64,000 nucleotides of DNA from Mycolicibacterium sp. GF69 (lineage in GTDB: Bacteria; Actinomycetota; Actinomycetes; Mycobacteriales; Mycobacteriaceae), in the NCBI RefSeq assembly GCF_003284965.1, contig NZ_QMEW01000023.1, positions 1 to 64,000 on the forward strand. Direction: 5' to 3'. Each line of letters begins with the position of its first letter. Position 1 is the stretch's first letter. Positions 26,387 to 35,415 of the stretch are shown piece after piece. The position numbers and the translations under genes were made by a program. Below the pieces are notes generated by a model that saw only the letters and a program-made list of their open reading frames with translations, did not search any database and had not been told where the DNA came from.

Positions 26387-28747
26387 CTACTGGGTGCCCA
26401 GCGCGACGTGCATCTGTTGGGCGCGTTGACGCGCCTGGTGTTGCGGGTCGAGATCGCCGACCGCGATCTGCACCCACTCGATGTGTCCCTTGAACCGGTT
26501 GTTCCCGGCGGGGTACTCCTCGGAGACTGGCGAGCCGGGATCAGCGCCGACGGTGCAGGTCTCGCTCGCCGAAAAGTTCGCTGGAACCGTGCGTTCGACA
26601 TGCCCGCTGCCCACAGCCGAGCCGTCGACGAACAACGTGACGGTTCCGCCGAGTCCGACGCCGGACCCGTCGTAATCGAACTCCATGCGCACCTCGTGCT
26701 CACCTGCGGTCAGCGCGTCGGCGCCGCGGACCACGGTGTGTTTCAGCGTCAGGAAGTTGTAGCAGAACGTCAGTTTGCCTTGGTGGACGTAGAAGGACCA
26801 GCCGCCGGTGTGGCCGCCCAGCGCGATGATCACCCCGTCGGCGCCACCGTCCGGCACAGTGACCGACGCGGAGATCGCAAACGATCGGTTCTTGGTGTTG
26901 ACGGTGGTCGCTTCGGCGAAGCTCATTCCCGGATACATCTGCTGGCTGGTACCGATGGCCAGTTCAGGTCGGCCGGCCGCTTCGGGGATACCGCGTACTG
27001 CGCCGCGGTCGTCGATCGGGACGGCGTTGTACTTGACGGCCTCGATGAGCCAGAGGCGTTGCAGCTCCGCGAGTTTCTCCGGTTGCTCGGCGGCCAGGTC
27101 GTGGGCCTGACTCCAGTCCTTCTGGGTGTCGTAGAGCTCCCAGCGGTCGTCGTCGAACGCCGGCAATTCGACTTCGCCGGTCTCCCAGGGCGTGCGGTGC
27201 TTGGTGACCGCCGTCCACCCTTTGTGGTAGATGCCGCGGTTGCCGAGCATCTCGAAGTACTGAACGTCGTGGCGTTCGGCGGCGTCGGGTTCGTCGAAGC
27301 TGTAGATCAGGCTGGTGCCCTCGAACGGTCGCTGCTGCACGCCGTTGACGGTCGTCGGCTCCGGCAGGCCCGCGGCCTCCAGAACAGTGGCGGCGATGTC
27401 GTTGACATGGCCGAACTGGTTGCGCACACCGCTGCTCGCGATGCGCTCCGGCCAGTGGATCACCATCGGGTTGCGGGTGCCGCCGAAGTGTGAGGCGACC
27501 TGCTTGGTCCATTGAAACGGTGTGTTCAACGCGTGCGCCCACGACGCCGCGTAGTGATTGGCGGTGCCGGGCAGGCCCAACCGGTCCTTGGCCTCGATCA
27601 TCATCTCCGGCGTCTCCAGCTCCGGCATGCCGTTGAGCGTGATCATCTCGTTGAGCGAACCCTGCAGCGTCCCCTCGGCACTCGCGCCGTTGTCACCCCA
27701 GATCACGATGATCATGGTGCCGTCGAGCAGGCCTTGGCTCTCGAGTTCGTCGACGATCCGACCGATGTGAAAGTCGGTCTGCTCCATGAACCCGGCGTAG
27801 ACCTCCGCCTGGCGGATGAGCGCCGGCTTGAGGGCGTCGTCCATCTCGTCCCACGCCGGCAAGCCCTCGCTGCGCTCGGTCAAATCGGTGCCTGCCGGGA
27901 TGGTGCCGAGTTCGAGCTGACGGGCCAGGATGCGCTCGCGGATCGCGTCCCAGCCGTCGTCGAAGACACCCCGGTACCGATCGGCCCACTCGGCCGGAAC
28001 GTGATGCGGCGCATGGGTGGCACCCGGCGCGTAGTACATGAAGAACGGGCGGTCCGGAGTCAGCGCGGCGCGGCGCCGCAGATAGGCGATGGCCTTATCG
28101 GCCAATTCCTCGTTGAGGGTGTAACCCTCTTCGGGGGCGCCCGATGGTTCGACGGGCGTGGTGTTCTCATACAGCGACGGGTAGTACTGGTCGGTCTCGC
28201 CGCCAATGAAACCGAAGAAGTACTCGAACCCGCCGCCGGGTGTGGGCCAATGGTCAAACGGACCCATCGGGCTGGTCTCCCACACCGGTACCTCGTGACA
28301 CTTGCCGATCTGCGCGGTGCAGTATCCGTTGAGTTTGAGGATCTCGGGTAGTGGCGCGCACGTGTTCGGCCGCGCCGAGGTCATGCCCGGCGCCGACGTC
28401 GCGATCTCGGTGATCGCGCCCATGTTCACCGAATGATGGTTGCGCCCCGACAGCAGCGACGCGCGGGTCGGCGAGCACAGAGCGGTGGTGTGAAACTTTG
28501 TGTAGCGCAGACCTTTTGCAGCCAGTCGCTCGAGTGTGGGTGTTTGGCACGGTCCGCCGAAAGCGCTGGACGCGCCGTAGCCGGCATCGTCGATCATGAC
28601 CAGGAGGACGTTGGGCGCACCGGCCGGTGGCCGCAGCGGTGCGATCGGTTTGAAATGGGAGTCGGGATCCTTCGCGTCGTACGCGGTGTAACCCGGTCGG
28701 ACGATGTCGGGGATGGGCAAGACATGGCGAGACTGCTCGACAGGCAT
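26387..28747 (-). CDS. Large arylsulfatase (AtsA/AtsD-like)
   Basis: 786 residues, the length of the large mycobacterial arylsulfatases. The alkaline-phosphatase-fold metal site starts with VLLVMIDDAGYG (about 48-59). The formylglycine motif is CSPTRASLLSGR (Cys91 converted to formylglycine). Further motifs: GTMIIVIWGDNGAS for metal binding and a C-terminal beta-rich domain of about 190 residues (SFAISASVTV, GGHTGGWSFYVHQGKL). It hydrolyses sulfate esters. No signal peptide is obvious. It needs a formylglycine-generating enzyme, not encoded in this window. Confidence 0.9.
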   Translation of the reverse strand: MPVEQSRHVLPIPDIVRPGYTAYDAKDPDSHFKPIAPLRPPAGAPNVLLVMIDDAGYGASSAFGGPCQTPTLERLAAKGLRYTKFHTTALCSPTRASLLSGRNHHSVNMGAITEIATSAPGMTSARPNTCAPLPEILKLNGYCTAQIGKCHEVPVWETSPMGPFDHWPTPGGGFEYFFGFIGGETDQYYPSLYENTTPVEPSGAPEEGYTLNEELADKAIAYLRRRAALTPDRPFFMYYAPGATHAPHHVPAEWADRYRGVFDDGWDAIRERILARQLELGTIPAGTDLTERSEGLPAWDEMDDALKPALIRQAEVYAGFMEQTDFHIGRIVDELESQGLLDGTMIIVIWGDNGASAEGTLQGSLNEMITLNGMPELETPEMMIEAKDRLGLPGTANHYAASWAHALNTPFQWTKQVASHFGGTRNPMVIHWPERIASSGVRNQFGHVNDIAATVLEAAGLPEPTTVNGVQQRPFEGTSLIYSFDEPDAAERHDVQYFEMLGNRGIYHKGWTAVTKHRTPWETGEVELPAFDDDRWELYDTQKDWSQAHDLAAEQPEKLAELQRLWLIEAVKYNAVPIDDRGAVRGIPEAAGRPELAIGTSQQMYPGMSFAEATTVNTKNRSFAISASVTVPDGGADGVIIALGGHTGGWSFYVHQGKLTFCYNFLTLKHTVVRGADALTAGEHEVRMEFDYDGSGVGLGGTVTLFVDGSAVGSGHVERTVPANFSASETCTVGADPGSPVSEEYPAGNNRFKGHIEWVQIAVGDLDPQHQARQRAQQMHVALGTQ

Positions 28748-28887
28748 GAAGTTCCTTTCACGGTCGGCATCAGCATGCCGGACTGGTAACAGGTCGACGG
28801 CCGATTGCAGGTTTCAGCAGACGCGCGCCACCGACTTTCGTGATTCGGCCAGCGTTGCGGTGCGTATGTTGCTCAAATAGCACGACG

Positions 28888-29178
28888 GTGAACACACGCG
28901 TCATTGTCACCGCGCTGCCTCCGGCATCGGAGCCGAGACCGCTCGGCAATTGCGCAGCAGAGGCGCGCGCGTGTAGTAGGCCTGGACCTACATGCCGACG
29001 AAGCGGACATGATTCGTTGCGACGTCCGCGATTCCACGCTCACCACGGTGTATCCCGGTTACGTCAAGACTGCGATTCACGATGCCTCCGTCGATGCCGG
29101 TATTACCCTCGACCGCTTGGTGCCCGAGGAGCGCATCGAGGTGGTGGCCGGGCGCATCGTCCGCGCGGCGCTGGGCCG
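28888..29178 (+). pseudogene. Internally deleted and frameshifted SDR
   Basis: GTG 28888 begins NTRVIVT, and correcting a single missing base gives GAASGIGAETARQLRSRGAR, the SDR cofactor site. Removing two bases near 28975 restores VGLDLHADEADMIRCDVRD. The sequence then jumps to TLTTVYPGYVKTAIHDASVD and a final RIEVVAGRIVRAALGR, which is the C-terminal part of an SDR. About 120 residues including the catalytic YxxxK are missing. The 3' end is overlapped head-on by the WS/DGAT gene. Confidence 0.75.
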
Positions 29179-30537
29179 TGCCGCACCGGCCTCCAATGTC
29201 GCGAGAGTGTCTTCGAGGTGGCCGAGGAGTCGTTGCAGGTGCGCGACGTTGCGCCGACAGCCGGTGAGTCCGAACTCCAGGTTGTCGCCGTAGCTGAGCA
29301 CCGTGATGTTCAGCGACTGCCCCTCGATCGGCATGGAGACCGGATACCAGCCCTCCAATTCGGCGTCGCGCCAATACAACCGGTCCCGCGGGCCGGGCAC
29401 GTTTGAGATCACCACGTTGTAGGGCGGCGGTGCGGCCGCGCTGAAACCGGGAACTGTGGCAAGGCTGCTCGGCCCGATCGAGGTCAGCGCGCCGATCGCA
29501 GACAGCTGCAACGGGGTGCGGCCACCCATGGTGTCCTTGGCCGCGCGCATCGACGCCTGGATTCGGCGAAGTCGTTCGATCGGGTCGGCGACGTCAGTGG
29601 CAAGCCGGGACAACACCATCGTGACGGCGTTGCCGTCGCCGTCAGTGCGGGGCAGCGCCACGGGCACGGCGGCCACCAGCGATTTAGCCGGCAACTGATC
29701 GCTGCTACGCAGGTACTCCCGCAGTGCGCCAGAGCACATCGCCAACACCACGTCGTTGAGGGTTGCGTCGTACTCCTTGGCGACTGCCTTGATCCGGTCG
29801 ATCGACCACGACTGCGCTGCGAACCGGCGGGCGCCGGTCAGCGGCCGGTTCAAGACGGTCTTGGGCGCGTCGAACGGAAGTACCGCATCGGGATCACGTA
29901 CCCCTTTGACCGCAACCCCGGCGAGCGTGGGCACCAGGCCTGCGATGTTCTTCGCCAGCGCCCCGGCCCGGACCAAGGTGTCGGCCGAGGCGGCCGCGGG
30001 CGCGTCTAACGGCAGCGCGGGCCGCGGGCTCGGAGACCACAGCGCGCGGACCTCGCCGGCCGGTTCCACCGACAGCATCCGCATGGTGTTGCGCACCGCG
30101 TTCACCCCGTCGGTCAGCGCGTGGTGAATCTTGGCGTACACGGCGAACCGGTTGTCCTCCAAGCCCTCGATGAGGTGGAACTCCCACAGCGGGCGATGCC
30201 GGTCGAGCAGACCGCCGTGCAGCCGAGACACCAGCGCGAGCAGTTCCCGAACCCGGCCGGGCCGTGGCAGCGCCGAGAGCCGCACGTGATACTCGAGGTC
30301 GACATCGTCGTCGTCGACCCAGCGCAGCGCGCCCAGCAGCGGACCCGGCCAAGCCGGCTTGCGCCGATACATCGGCGCCAGTTCGGTGCAGTCGAGCAGC
30401 TGTCGGTACAGCGTGTGGACGTAGTCGGCGGGCGCGTCAGGAGGTAGCCGAAAAACGTGCAGCCCGCCGACATGCATCGGGTGCTCACGGGTTTCGGAGG
30501 CCAGGAACATGGCATCCAGGGGTGCGATGAAAGTCAT
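29077..30537 (-). CDS. Wax ester synthase/diacylglycerol acyltransferase (WS/DGAT, Tgs-like)
   Basis: 486 residues. Catalytic HHxxxDG motif IHHALTDGVNAV (about 138-149), PLWEFHLIEGL before it, and NVVISNVPGPRDRLYWRDAEL near 375-395, all family hallmarks. It joins acyl-CoA to alcohols or diacylglycerol to make storage lipid. The ATG overlaps the stop of the alpha/beta hydrolase (ATGA), so it is the third gene of a coupled operon. The last about 35 residues (from about ARPSAARTM) are encoded by the antisense of an SDR remnant, so the natural C-terminus has been replaced by junk without touching the core. Confidence 0.9.
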   Translation of the reverse strand: MTFIAPLDAMFLASETREHPMHVGGLHVFRLPPDAPADYVHTLYRQLLDCTELAPMYRRKPAWPGPLLGALRWVDDDDVDLEYHVRLSALPRPGRVRELLALVSRLHGGLLDRHRPLWEFHLIEGLEDNRFAVYAKIHHALTDGVNAVRNTMRMLSVEPAGEVRALWSPSPRPALPLDAPAAASADTLVRAGALAKNIAGLVPTLAGVAVKGVRDPDAVLPFDAPKTVLNRPLTGARRFAAQSWSIDRIKAVAKEYDATLNDVVLAMCSGALREYLRSSDQLPAKSLVAAVPVALPRTDGDGNAVTMVLSRLATDVADPIERLRRIQASMRAAKDTMGGRTPLQLSAIGALTSIGPSSLATVPGFSAAAPPPYNVVISNVPGPRDRLYWRDAELEGWYPVSMPIEGQSLNITVLSYGDNLEFGLTGCRRNVAHLQRLLGHLEDTLATLEAGAARPSAARTMRPATTSMRSSGTKRSRVIPASTEAS

Positions 30538-31448
30538 GATCGGCCCACCTCCGCCAGGGTTCGGCGATGTGCGGTACGTGCGATGAGGTCGACGATCCGG
30601 TCGACCACCCCGGCGGCGATGTCGTGACCCATCCCCGCGATGGTGACGTGGTGTGCGCCGGGGATGGCGGCGGCGGTGGCCCGGCCGCCGCTCGGGTGCA
30701 CGATGAGGTCGTGGTCGCCGTTGATGACCGCGGTCGGCGCGGTGACGTTACGCAGCTCCTCGGTGCGGTCGCCGGACTTCAGGATCGCATTGATCTGGCG
30801 TGCCACACCGGATCCGGCGATCGGTCCCGGTCCGCGCTCCCAGGCGCCGGCGGCGTAGTCGACGGCCGCGGCTTCATCGAGGGGAAAGCCAAGCCCGGCG
30901 ATGTGTCGCATCAGATCGACGTGCCGGGCGATGAACTGCTCCCGTGTCCGCGCCGCCGGCCTGGCGAACAGTCGCCGCGTCGATAACGCCGGTTGTCCGA
31001 CCCGCGCCGCGCCAGTGGTGGAGAAGATCGACGTCAGCGACGCGACCCGGTCCGGATAGCGGGCGGCGACGGTCTGGGCGATCATGCCGCCCATCGACAT
31101 GCCGACGATGTGCGCGCGCTCGACGCCGAGATGGTCCAGCAGGCCGACGGTGTCGGCGGCCATGTCGTCGAGATCGTAGCCGTCTCGGCGGGGCCGGCCC
31201 AGCAGTTGGCGCAGCAACCCGGGCGGCTTGGTGGTCGCCCAGGTCGAGCGGCCGACGTCGCGGTTGTCAAGCCGGATCACGTAGAAACCGCGATCGACCA
31301 GACCATCGACCATGGCCATGGGCCACGACGTCAGGTCCAAAGTGAGCCCGGCGATCAAAATAAGCAATTGTCCGGTCGGGTCACCGGATGTGCGGTAGCA
31401 CACCCGGTTCCCGGTGCCCAGCAGGCAGAAACGATCGGTGACGCTCAT
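30534..31448 (-). CDS. Alpha/beta hydrolase
   Basis: 304 residues, alpha/beta hydrolase fold. Oxyanion region LLILIAGLTLDLTSW, LDNRDVGRST, the nucleophile elbow VGMSMGGMIAQ (Ser about 117), acid ING DHD near residue 255 and the catalytic His in GMGHDIAAG. Start is ATG 31448, which overlaps the stop of the Baeyer-Villiger gene (ATGA); the open frame upstream to 32072 is antisense noise inside that gene. Esters made by the monooxygenase upstream would be natural substrates, which fits the operon order. Confidence 0.9.
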   Translation of the reverse strand: MSVTDRFCLLGTGNRVCYRTSGDPTGQLLILIAGLTLDLTSWPMAMVDGLVDRGFYVIRLDNRDVGRSTWATTKPPGLLRQLLGRPRRDGYDLDDMAADTVGLLDHLGVERAHIVGMSMGGMIAQTVAARYPDRVASLTSIFSTTGAARVGQPALSTRRLFARPAARTREQFIARHVDLMRHIAGLGFPLDEAAAVDYAAGAWERGPGPIAGSGVARQINAILKSGDRTEELRNVTAPTAVINGDHDLIVHPSGGRATAAAIPGAHHVTIAGMGHDIAAGVVDRIVDLIARTAHRRTLAEVGRS

Positions 31449-32944
31449 GACAACACCATCGCTGCGCTGCCGGCGGCGACGCCGGTCGAGGACGTCAGCT
31501 TCAGGTGGGAGTCGACGACGGAATCGCCACGCAGCAGCTTTACGTCGGTGTGGTAGCTCATCGAGGTCATCCACGGTTGCCCGGCACCTTGGCGTGGCAG
31601 CTGGTCGACCACGCGCTGGACGTAGCCGGCGGAGAAGTCCATGAAGGGTCGCGTCTCCATTTGAGGGTCGTCGAGTTCGGGGCGCGCGGTGTCGTATCCG
31701 TGGGCGTCCATGTGGGCCAGCAACCGGCAGAAGTGCTCGCACAGCAGGCCGACCTTCAATGTCCACGACGAGTTGGTGTAACCGACGGCGTACGCGAAGT
31801 TCGGCACGCCGGACAGCATCATGCCCTTGTAGGCCACGGTGTCGGGCAGGTGGACCGGCGCACCGTCGACCGTCAGCGACATCCCGCCGAAGGCCTGCAT
31901 GTTCAATCCCGTTGCGGTGACGATGATGTCGGCGTCGAGTTTGCGTCCGGACTCCAGGCGGATACCGGTTTCGGTGAACCTCGCGATCCGGTCGGTGACC
32001 ACCGCGGCACTGCCGTTGCTGATCGCCGCGAACAGGTCGGAGTCGGGCACCGCGCACAGTCGCTGATCCCACGGGTTGTAGGTCGGGCTGAAGTGCTCGT
32101 CGACCGGGTAGCCGGCGGGCAGTTGCCTGGCGTTCAGTCGCCGGATCAGTCGCCGGGCCACACCCGGATGGTTCTGGCAGAACTGATACACGAAGCGCTG
32201 CTTGACGATGTTCTTGCGTCGGGCCAGCGCGTATCCACGCTTGTCGCCGAGCATGGCCTTAGCGGTGTTGGCGAACCGGTCCTTGGACGGCACCGGCATG
32301 ATGTAGGTCGGTGAGCGCTGCAGCATGGTGACGTGCCCCGCCTTCTCGGCCATCGCGGGCACTAGCGTCACGGCGGTGGCGCCGCTGCCAATGATGACCA
32401 CCTTCTTGCCGGTGTAGTCGAGGTCCTCGGGCCAGTGCTGAGGATGCACGATTTGGCCTTCGAAGCGCTCGCGGCCCTCGAAGTGCGGGGTGAAGCCCTC
32501 GTCGTAGCGGTAGTAACCGCCGGCGCAGAACAACCAGTTCGCGCTGACTTGCACCAGCTCCTCCGTGTCGGTCTGCTCAATGTCGACGAGCCAGCGCGCG
32601 TCGGCGCTGCTCCAGGCCGCGCCGAGCACCTTATGGTGAAAGCGGACTTTCTTGTCGATGCCATTCTCGGCGGCCGTCTCCCGCAGGTAGGTCAGGATCT
32701 TGTCGGCGGTCGCAATGGCGTGATCGTCGCGCCAAGGCTTGAACTCGTAGCCGAAGGTGTGCAGGTCGGAGTCCGACCGAATGCCGGGATAGCGGAACAG
32801 GTCCCAGGTGCCGCCCGTGGCACCGCGCGCCTCCAAAATGGCGTAGCTGCGGCCCGGATGCTGCTGCTGCAGGTAGTAGGCGGCGCCGATGCCGGAGATC
32901 CCGGCGCCGACGATCAGTACGTCGAGGTGTTCGTGGCGGTTCAT
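31445..32944 (-). CDS. Flavin Baeyer-Villiger monooxygenase (EthA/MymA-like)
   Basis: 499 residues from ATG 32944. FAD site VLIVGAGISGIGAAYYL, the fingerprint FEGQIVHPQHWPE (FxGxxxHxxxW), and NADPH site VVIIGSGATAVTLVPAMA; TWDLFRYPGIRSDSD is shared with EthA and MymA. These enzymes insert oxygen next to ketones to give esters; EthA also activates ethionamide. Its operon with a hydrolase and a WS/DGAT recalls the mymA locus (Rv3083 onward), linked to lipid and cell-envelope adaptation. The divergent PucR-type gene is the likely regulator. Confidence 0.92.
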   Translation of the reverse strand: MNRHEHLDVLIVGAGISGIGAAYYLQQQHPGRSYAILEARGATGGTWDLFRYPGIRSDSDLHTFGYEFKPWRDDHAIATADKILTYLRETAAENGIDKKVRFHHKVLGAAWSSADARWLVDIEQTDTEELVQVSANWLFCAGGYYRYDEGFTPHFEGRERFEGQIVHPQHWPEDLDYTGKKVVIIGSGATAVTLVPAMAEKAGHVTMLQRSPTYIMPVPSKDRFANTAKAMLGDKRGYALARRKNIVKQRFVYQFCQNHPGVARRLIRRLNARQLPAGYPVDEHFSPTYNPWDQRLCAVPDSDLFAAISNGSAAVVTDRIARFTETGIRLESGRKLDADIIVTATGLNMQAFGGMSLTVDGAPVHLPDTVAYKGMMLSGVPNFAYAVGYTNSSWTLKVGLLCEHFCRLLAHMDAHGYDTARPELDDPQMETRPFMDFSAGYVQRVVDQLPRQGAGQPWMTSMSYHTDVKLLRGDSVVDSHLKLTSSTGVAAGSAAMVLS

Positions 32945-33080
32945 GGCAGTGATGCCTTTCGGTGTGGTGGGGCCTGGTCTGCTGAGGAGATGTGTCGATC
33001 GTCTCGCCTTCGGTACGCCGCGCCCAAGAGCAGAACTTCTCAATCCACCAGATTAGGTAGGGCACTTTGCACCACAGCGC

Positions 33081-33086
33081 TACGGT
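33081..33086 (+). promoter_or_regulatory. -10 element (TACGGT) of leaderless PucR gene
   Basis: TACGGT (TANNNT) lies 6 nt before ATG 33093, in the 148-bp divergent gap to the Baeyer-Villiger operon; no ribosome site is visible. Confidence 0.45.
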
Positions 33087-33092
33087 GGTCGC

Positions 33093-34322
33093 ATGTCGTG
33101 GAACCGCCCCTCCGCTCCGGTTGAGGAGCTGATCCGGCGGTGCGCACAGATCGTCGTCAACGCTCGCCCAGAATGGCTCGAAGAACTCGACGCGGCCGTG
33201 CTCGCAGCCAACCCGACCATCGCCGCCGACCCCGAACTCGCTGCGGCGGTCAGCCTCAGCAACCGGGCCAACATGTACTTCTGGGGCACGGCCAACGTGC
33301 GCGACCCCGGCGCGCCGGTCCCCCCAAACACCGGACCTGAACCGATGGTCATCGCTCGCGAGCTGGTCCGCCGGGGGCTGGACGCGTTTTCGCTCGACGC
33401 CTATCGGGTGGGCGAGGGTGTGGCCTGGCGGCGTCTTATGGAGATCGCGTTCGACATGACCTCCGACCCGGCCGAGTTACGGGAACTGCTCGATGTGTGC
33501 TCGCGGTCCATCAGCTCCTACCTCGACGCCACGCTGGCGCGAATCGCCGCGCAGATCGAGGTGGAACGTGACGAACTCACCCGCGGCACCCACGCCGAAC
33601 GCCGCGAAACCGTAGCGCTGCTGCTCGACGGTGCGCCCATCCCGAGGCGGCGCGCCGAGGATCGGCTCGGCTATGCGCTGACCGGCCGGCACACCGCCGC
33701 GGTGATCTGGAGCACCGACCCCGACGCCGACGCGACTCGGCTCGACCGAGCCGTCGAGGCCTTCGGGCAGGCGGCCAGCGTGGCCCGTCGCCTTAGCGTG
33801 CTGGCCAGCACCGCGACGCGTTGGGTATGGGTGTCCGGGGCTGTACCCGCCGACACCGACGCGATGCTGCGGTCGATCCGCCCCGCAGGCGACATCCGTA
33901 TCGCCGTCGGATCCACCGCCGACGGTGTAGAAGGCTTCCGCCGCAGCCACCTTGACGCGCTGACCATCCAGCAGATGATGACCCGGCTACGCTCGCCGCA
34001 ACAACTCGCGTTCTTCGCCGACATCGAATTCGTCGCACTCGTCACCGCCGACGCCGACCGGGCAGCCGGTTACGTCAAGCGCACACTGGGCGACTTCGAA
34101 TTCGCAGATCCCGAAACACAGGGCACAATAAGGACATTCATCGACGAGCAGTGCAACGCCTCGCGGGCCGCAGCGCGTCTCTACATACACCGCAACACGC
34201 TGTTGCGCCGACTGGCCCGCGCCGATCACCTACTTCCGCGACCACTGGCCGAATGCAGCGTCGATGTAGCGGTGGCCTTGGACGTGCTGCGCTGGCACGG
34301 GCACCGCTGGGGCCATATCTAG
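33093..34322 (+). CDS. PucR/CdaR-type transcriptional regulator
   Basis: 409 residues. The N-terminal and central parts are a helical sensor region (EELIRRCAQIVVNARPEW, VRRGLDAFSLDAYRVGEG) and a GGDEF-like CdaR domain (about 190-300). The C-terminus holds the HTH_30 DNA-binding domain: TIRTFIDEQCNASRAAARLY, IHRNTLLRRLARADHLL. Such proteins are usually activators of nearby catabolic operons. It is divergent from the monooxygenase/hydrolase/WS-DGAT operon, the obvious target. It marks the left border of the accessory island. Confidence 0.85.
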   Translation: MSWNRPSAPVEELIRRCAQIVVNARPEWLEELDAAVLAANPTIAADPELAAAVSLSNRANMYFWGTANVRDPGAPVPPNTGPEPMVIARELVRRGLDAFSLDAYRVGEGVAWRRLMEIAFDMTSDPAELRELLDVCSRSISSYLDATLARIAAQIEVERDELTRGTHAERRETVALLLDGAPIPRRRAEDRLGYALTGRHTAAVIWSTDPDADATRLDRAVEAFGQAASVARRLSVLASTATRWVWVSGAVPADTDAMLRSIRPAGDIRIAVGSTADGVEGFRRSHLDALTIQQMMTRLRSPQQLAFFADIEFVALVTADADRAAGYVKRTLGDFEFADPETQGTIRTFIDEQCNASRAAARLYIHRNTLLRRLARADHLLPRPLAECSVDVAVALDVLRWHGHRWGHI

Positions 34323-34872
34323 CCACCAGAAGGTTCCTAGGCGTGCGATAACGCTCTGCGGCGAAAAGCATTTGCCGGCGTGTCTCGAGGCCGCTGCACA
34401 AGTGCGGACTTGATGCAGCCGAACTCAAGGAAATGTAGTCGAACTGAGAACTTAGAACCGACAGCCGGGGATTGCGCGAAGAACGCCTCGCCCGATACAC
34501 CGGAGAACGCAGCCTTCGGTCCGGCGCAGTGAGCAAAAAGGGGTGGTGGTTTCCCTGGCATACGGTTGCTGCGTGGAGCCGCATTCTGCAGCCGCTCATT
34601 TGGCGCAGATTGCCGACCGTCACACCAACGTCTCGGCCAAAGGGCACCCCACCTGGAACCAAGTGGCACGCGAGCCTGTGGCGCCCCGCCAGCACAGCAC
34701 CGCCCACAAGCAACACTCATCACCGCCGATAATGACCAACTATGTCGGGTCACCACTGCATATTGCATCAGATGAATTATTTACCCTTGCTGCCGGCCAG
34801 CACGCGTCCCATCGTTTTCGGTTGCCGTGCAGTGCTTTCGCTGTGGGCGTCGAGGCGACAGCGGACGGCGCT
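34323..34872. other. Gene-poor 550 bp at the left edge of the accessory island
   Basis: Short open frames exist on both strands but none shows a coherent family pattern, ribosome site or typical third-position G/C bias. There is no tRNA or clear direct repeat that would mark an integration site. It may hold decayed sequence from earlier insertions. Confidence 0.5.
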
Positions 34873-35415
34873 TTAGATTTGGGCGCCGCGATTGACCGCT
34901 GCTGCCTCGTGAATGGCGGCCTTGAGCTCGTGGTAGGTGCACTGGCGCGGACGGAGGGCTTTCAGCGGTCCGAGCCGAATCGTATTCTGGTCCTTAACTT
35001 CTCGGTTGAGAACACTCGTCTGCAGCACATAGAAGGTCCATTGCGCTACGTCGAGCGGGTCGATATTCTCGCGGTCCTCACCCTCGAGCACACAGAAGAC
35101 GTACACATCGGCGCTGCGCATCACACTGGCCGCATAGGTGTTGGTGCGAGCGTTCCAGCCCTGTGCGGGACGGATACCGAACGTGATCTGTGAAATCCGG
35201 GCTTGCTCCCACGTTTGCACGTAGGCAGCCGATTTCACCTCCACCCCGCCGACACCGTCGACGTCGAGGTCGTACTGGTCCCATTCGAGGCGCTTCGTCT
35301 CGTGAAGACCGAGTGCTTTGGCCACGATGTACTCGGCCAGCACTCCGCGGGTGGTGTTCGTGAGGAGGTCGTCGTACGCCCAGGCCTGGAATTCCTGTTT
35401 GTTCAGGCGAGTCAT
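34873..35415 (-). CDS. Putative PD-(D/E)XK-superfamily nuclease-like protein
   Basis: 180 residues from ATG 35415 (frame open to 35535). The core DQYDLDVDGVGGVEVKSAAY (residues 46-65) has D49 and E59-V-K61 with an upstream glutamate (VLAEYIVAKAL, E28). This matches the E..D..ExK arrangement of PD-(D/E)XK nucleases such as restriction enzymes. A predicted beta-strand WTFYVLQTSVLN follows the core. Family not known to me. It lies on the strand opposite the TAC cassette, 1.1 kb away. A solitary restriction-like or nucleic-acid-damage enzyme is inferred from the motif alone. Confidence 0.55.
   Translation of the reverse strand: MTRLNKQEFQAWAYDDLLTNTTRGVLAEYIVAKALGLHETKRLEWDQYDLDVDGVGGVEVKSAAYVQTWEQARISQITFGIRPAQGWNARTNTYAASVMRSADVYVFCVLEGEDRENIDPLDVAQWTFYVLQTSVLNREVKDQNTIRLGPLKALRPRQCTYHELKAAIHEAAAVNRGAQI

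Noticed and set aside
31449..32072. N-terminal extension of the alpha/beta hydrolase frame
   Set aside because: It lies inside the Baeyer-Villiger gene in another frame and is Arg-rich; the hydrolase starts at the ATGA overlap at 31448.
34337..34768. 143-codon minus-strand open frame
   Set aside because: No ribosome site, unnatural composition and no family pattern; overlapping plus-strand frames are equally long.
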